A stretch of DNA of 11,130 bases from Stephanodiscus triporus. Its lineage: Eukaryota; Bacillariophyta; Thalassiosirophyceae; Thalassiosirales; Thalassiosiraceae. The stretch spans positions 1 through 11,130 of the forward strand of contig JALLAZ010003584.1 of assembly GCA_036939755.1 (NCBI GenBank), written 5' to 3'. Both the position numbers and the translations under genes were made by a program. Shown piece after piece: positions 8,081-11,130 of this stretch. The notes beneath the pieces were generated by a model. That model saw nothing but the letters and a program-made list of their open reading frames with translations, was not told the origin of the DNA and did no database searches. Within the stretch, counting starts at the first letter, position 1. Every line of letters starts with the position of its first letter.

Positions 8081-8629
8081 GACAAACACAAATTATTTCA
8101 ACTGGCATCTTTGGCTTTGATTGGTGCATGGTGTGGTTTTTCTGTCGTTTTTTTAGCTAAACGGAAAGTTTACAAACGGAGGAATGAATTGTGGAAGAGA
8201 GAAAGTGAACATCTGTCTTTGTTTTGTTTTTTGTTGGCGCCTGGTGCATTGAACTTCTGTGTCTGTGGCGTCATGTCGGCGGGGTGTCTGTGATGCGTGC
8301 GAGGAGTTAGTACCACCATAGTGAACATTTGTCGCACTAGTTGAAAGTCGACCCTACTCCTTCTTCACAGCCAGAAACGGTAGTTTTGTACTTCAGACCG
8401 CTCTTCTCCAACATCACCTGACTCGTCAAATGTTCACTCAGCAGTAGAGTGGGTACACCCTTTGACACCAACTTCTTCACCTCATTTCATCGTTGAAGAA
8501 GCAGCTGGGCAGCAGAGTCGTCTTGGCCAGCTAGCACCCAGCACGCAATGACGACCATAAGTTGTTCGGCTGCCGCATAACCCCCCTGTTTATTGCGCCG
8601 TTGCAGCTATTCTATCAACGCGAATAATC
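8081..8629 (+). promoter_or_regulatory. Upstream region and 5' leader of the 642-aa gene
   Basis: No gene is seen here. A 12-bp motif AGTGAACATTTG occurs exactly at 8320-8331 and in inverted orientation at 8427-8438 (CAAATGTTCACT), with a one-mismatch copy AGTGAACATCTG at 8204-8215. The two exact copies form an inverted pair about 95 bp apart and lie 190-310 bp before the start codon. They are candidate binding sites for a transcription factor. No TATA box was recognised. Confidence 0.45.
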
Positions 8630-10558
8630 ATGGCGTTCGACCGCCCAATCGAAGCCGATAATGTGGATAATCTAGGGCTGCTCTCTTCATTGATCCGCGC
8701 CCCCGTCCTCGGCATTATGTGGTTGCTCGGTGGCGAGCATGCAAAGGAGGATGAAAAACTTGAGCAGAAGAATGAATCGATGGATCAAGAGCCATCGGAC
8801 GCGAGCGATAATGGTTGCGGGAGTGGTGAAGTTGGGGGTAGTCGTCCCGACTACCATTCGAATGGCTCAGACGGATGTCAATCTGGTAAAAATCCACAAG
8901 TCGACGACGACCAACCCCCTGTTGCCTCGTTGGCTGATCAAATAAATCAAACCAAGATTAATGGGCGCAACAAGGAGAACGACTCGTCTTCTTCTCCGCA
9001 GAATCTGCCCTCTGTAGAAGGGTCGACGTGCAAGAGCGAGAGGGTTGTCGCAAAGAATAATGGAAAGTCTTCCTCATCAAGACACTCCTCATCCCGAAGA
9101 GTCGATCAACCCACCGCCGTGGACCCCGCCATAGAGATGATCGATGACCTAGTAGCTGTCGTGGAAAGAAGTACCATCACCATTGGTGGCTCTATAGGAC
9201 CAGCAACAAGCGCTGTACTGACCTCCCAAGAAAAATTGCCATCCTCCTCTACCACCTCACTTTCAGTATCCTATTCGGCTACTACATTCTCGGATCCCCA
9301 TCCATCACAAACCATGTCTCACCATTTCAATAATGGTGATCACCCCTCTATGTCATCTAGCCAAAATAATTCCAGCTGCAGCATGCGGGGAATAAAAAAA
9401 ACTTCATGGTCCGATGAGTGTGGCAATCGATCACTTGTAGAATACTCCTACTTTGATGATTCGGCTGTCCCACCCAGATCGAATCATTGGAGTGCCATGA
9501 AGAGAAATAGTCGAAGATCATCCCGCCATACCTTTGATGGGGGGGATAAGGTGTTGGGAACACGACGAGGTGAGGTTAGAGTCATCAAGAGTGCACTGAA
9601 GAGGTCGGGGAGTTACAGTCCTCCCATGACTCATTATGCGAATAATTCAAGGGAGCTGACTACTTCCACTTCAAGTCCGACTGATTCTTCTTCTGCATCA
9701 TCGACGCCGGAGATGAGATCCTTCCGCTCCATCTCCGTGATTGGGTCATCTTTCCATTCCTCAAGATCCGATTCTTCGGGATTAGAGCTTTCGCACGACA
9801 CCGATGATTCCATGGCAGCTGTGACCGAAACGTTATTGAAATCGAATGAATGTGTCCCATCGTCATTGCAGTTCGGATGTGGTAGGGCGAGTGGAGGGTT
9901 AATAATTCCAAGGGGCGGCCCGTCTGATCCAAGATATTACTTTCCAGGCGGTTCTAATGATTCAAGGTATAAGTTGATTTTAGGTGCGGGCATACTGACC
10001 ACTCAAGAACAACAGGCAGATGCATCTGAGCAAGGGCAGCAGGAGCAGGATGACAAGCCTGCACAGGATGCACCATCCTCTGAAAAAAACAGCTCTTCTC
10101 CCAATCCAGCCACTTCGATTGCCAGTGGTCGAATAAGCCCTGGTCATCATCACTTCTTGCCCCGCCATCCCCCAAACGGATATGTTTCTCCTCAATATGG
10201 TTTTTATGTGAATATTACTCCCCCCACGCCCGAGTTGTACATGAAGGCAGAGTTATCCAGGCATGCTGCCATGCAACAGCAATCGTACCTGCAGTTTCAG
10301 TATCAGGACAAGTCTAAAGCCCCTTCTCCCATCCCTGAAGGAAGTCCCGATCCCGTTGCGATCCCCCAGAGATTTGTGGGTAGGTCAAGCGTACCACGGC
10401 CTTCTTCAAATAGATCTTCTCACGACCAAGACCAATCTTTGTCAACATCACGGCAGAATTCTTTAAAACCGACATTCAACAAGAATATGAAGGGGATGGG
10501 TATGATATTAGCTGAAAGCACCGATCATGGTGTGTGGCCGACTGTCCCTTTTGGATGA
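8630..10558 (+). CDS. Serine-rich, largely disordered 642-aa protein of unknown function
   Basis: A single uninterrupted frame from an ATG in good context (ATCATGG) to a TGA. I do not recognise a named family. Residues 15-35 are a hydrophobic stretch (LGLLSSLIRAPVLGIMWLLGG) that could be an amphipathic or membrane-associated helix; it sits behind an acidic start and does not look like a classic signal or plastid-targeting peptide. Residues about 45-240 are Ser/Asn/Asp-rich and low in complexity. Ordered-looking islands follow: KKTSWSDECGNRSLVEY (256-272), then a basic stretch and RVIKSALKRSGSYSPP (from 317), GYVSPQYGFYVNITPPTPE (from 517), and the C-terminus HGVWPTVPFG. SWSDE-x-G-x2-SLVEY recalls short motifs I associate with stramenopile proteins, and KTSW is near an RVxF-type PP1-docking motif; neither is verified. 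Many SP/RS sites suggest a phosphorylated regulatory or scaffold protein, as inference. Confidence 0.85.
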   Translation: MAFDRPIEADNVDNLGLLSSLIRAPVLGIMWLLGGEHAKEDEKLEQKNESMDQEPSDASDNGCGSGEVGGSRPDYHSNGSDGCQSGKNPQVDDDQPPVASLADQINQTKINGRNKENDSSSSPQNLPSVEGSTCKSERVVAKNNGKSSSSRHSSSRRVDQPTAVDPAIEMIDDLVAVVERSTITIGGSIGPATSAVLTSQEKLPSSSTTSLSVSYSATTFSDPHPSQTMSHHFNNGDHPSMSSSQNNSSCSMRGIKKTSWSDECGNRSLVEYSYFDDSAVPPRSNHWSAMKRNSRRSSRHTFDGGDKVLGTRRGEVRVIKSALKRSGSYSPPMTHYANNSRELTTSTSSPTDSSSASSTPEMRSFRSISVIGSSFHSSRSDSSGLELSHDTDDSMAAVTETLLKSNECVPSSLQFGCGRASGGLIIPRGGPSDPRYYFPGGSNDSRYKLILGAGILTTQEQQADASEQGQQEQDDKPAQDAPSSEKNSSSPNPATSIASGRISPGHHHFLPRHPPNGYVSPQYGFYVNITPPTPELYMKAELSRHAAMQQQSYLQFQYQDKSKAPSPIPEGSPDPVAIPQRFVGRSSVPRPSSNRSSHDQDQSLSTSRQNSLKPTFNKNMKGMGMILAESTDHGVWPTVPFG

Positions 10559-10996
10559 TTTTGCTGTTCGAAACAAAAATGATGAGATGGTTGTGCAGCA
10601 GTAGCTACCTAGATTAATTTACGCTTATGCTGAGTAAGCTAGAGCTAGAGATGTAACTATTTATGTTTACTTTGCCCTTCATCTAAAGTACAACATGTAT
10701 TGTTGTCTTTTTGTAGCTTCTAAATAATTCTAAATTGAATTGGATGAAGCAATGTCTGCCTCATCTCTGCATCGCAAACTATTCTTTGCCACACCATCCG
10801 TACTCGGTGAGCATTCAGTATCTAGTCTGTGGAAACTATTGTATAAATAATGGTCTCATAAACGATTACTCTCGAAAATGGTGTTTAAATTTATCTGCAT
10901 TTGAAAGTACAATACTACTCATTTCCTTGCTATCTTGCCATCCATGTCTTAGAGGACGAGGAGAGGGAGCTCAGGATGAATCTGCCTGCCGGCAAT
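10559..10996. other. Shared 3' region of two convergent host genes
   Basis: AT-rich DNA between the stop of the 642-aa gene (plus) and the stop of the FCP gene (minus). No open frame here is convincing. Polyadenylation of both genes should fall here, but no perfect AATAAA is visible; AT-rich candidates include AAATAATTC near 10722 and ATAAATAATG near 10845. Confidence 0.5.
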
Positions 10997-11130
10997 TTAG
11001 ACAAGGTGTCCAATGATGGGAAGTTCAGGGTCGTATCCGAGGGGGATGATCTCCTCGTGGACCATCAGGCCGAGAATGCCGAACATAGCGGCGCGGCCGT
11101 TGTTGAGCTCGATGGCGCGCTTCTGGAGCT
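10997..11130 (-). CDS. Fucoxanthin chlorophyll a/c-binding protein, C-terminal end (partial)
   Basis: The minus strand reads into the window and ends at a TAA at 10997-10999, giving the last 43 residues. They begin LQKRAIELNNGRAAMFGILG and end in a short tail with LGYDPELPIIGHLV. ELNNGR is the ExxNxR chlorophyll-ligand motif of the third transmembrane helix of the LHC superfamily, and the following GILGLMVHE is typical of FCP-type antenna proteins. The full protein would have three thylakoid helices and a plastid-targeting presequence, all outside this window. It harvests light for the photosystems using chlorophyll a/c and fucoxanthin. The subfamily (Lhcf, Lhcr or other) cannot be fixed from this tail. 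It is convergent with the 642-aa gene. Confidence 0.93.
   Translation of the reverse strand, partial: LQKRAIELNNGRAAMFGILGLMVHEEIIPLGYDPELPIIGHLV

Noticed and set aside
10735..11016. A 93-aa plus-strand frame near the right end
   Set aside because: It starts at TTG and runs antisense into the end of the FCP gene, with no recognisable motif.
1..11130. CRISPR arrays, rRNA genes, bacterial operons or viral genes
   Set aside because: No regular spacer-repeat structure, rRNA motifs, Shine-Dalgarno-led gene series or viral hallmark proteins were seen; intron and gene content are eukaryotic.

Overview
The window looks like nuclear DNA of a photosynthetic stramenopile, most probably a diatom. The best evidence is the right edge, where the minus strand encodes the last helix of a chlorophyll a/c-binding (FCP-type) light-harvesting protein. 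A short GT-AG intron of 73 bp and two classes of eukaryotic DNA transposon fit that reading. No bacterial features (operons, Shine-Dalgarno sites) were seen.

Layout from left to right. Positions 1-444 hold no gene. Positions 445-1750 hold a badly decayed transposase-like pseudogene on the plus strand. It changes reading frame several times, has an Asp-to-Asn change at a presumed catalytic position, and has lost most of its middle. I recognise it from memory as a pogo/CENP-B-like DDE family common in diatom genomes. Positions 1751-4225 are AT-rich, non-coding DNA with C- and G-run low complexity and two tRNA-like fragments.

Positions 4229-8077 are a structurally complete 3,849-bp PIF/Harbinger transposon. 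It has 15-bp terminal inverted repeats (14/15 match), a TAA target-site duplication on both sides, and arrays of a 12-bp subterminal box. Inside are two convergent genes. The plus-strand transposase has its first two catalytic Asp residues, but a frame-changing deletion has removed the catalytic Glu region. The minus-strand accessory gene is intact, spliced, and encodes a protein of about 563 aa with a RanBP2-type zinc finger. Because the ends are intact and the transposase is broken, the element is probably immobile alone but may move if a full-length relative supplies transposase.

Positions 8081-8629 are the upstream region of a host gene and carry three copies of a 12-bp motif. Positions 8630-10558 encode a 642-aa serine-rich, mostly disordered protein of unknown function with a few ordered islands. 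It converges on the partial FCP gene (10997-11130, minus) across a 438-bp shared 3' region.

Family assignments rest on motif recognition without database searches.
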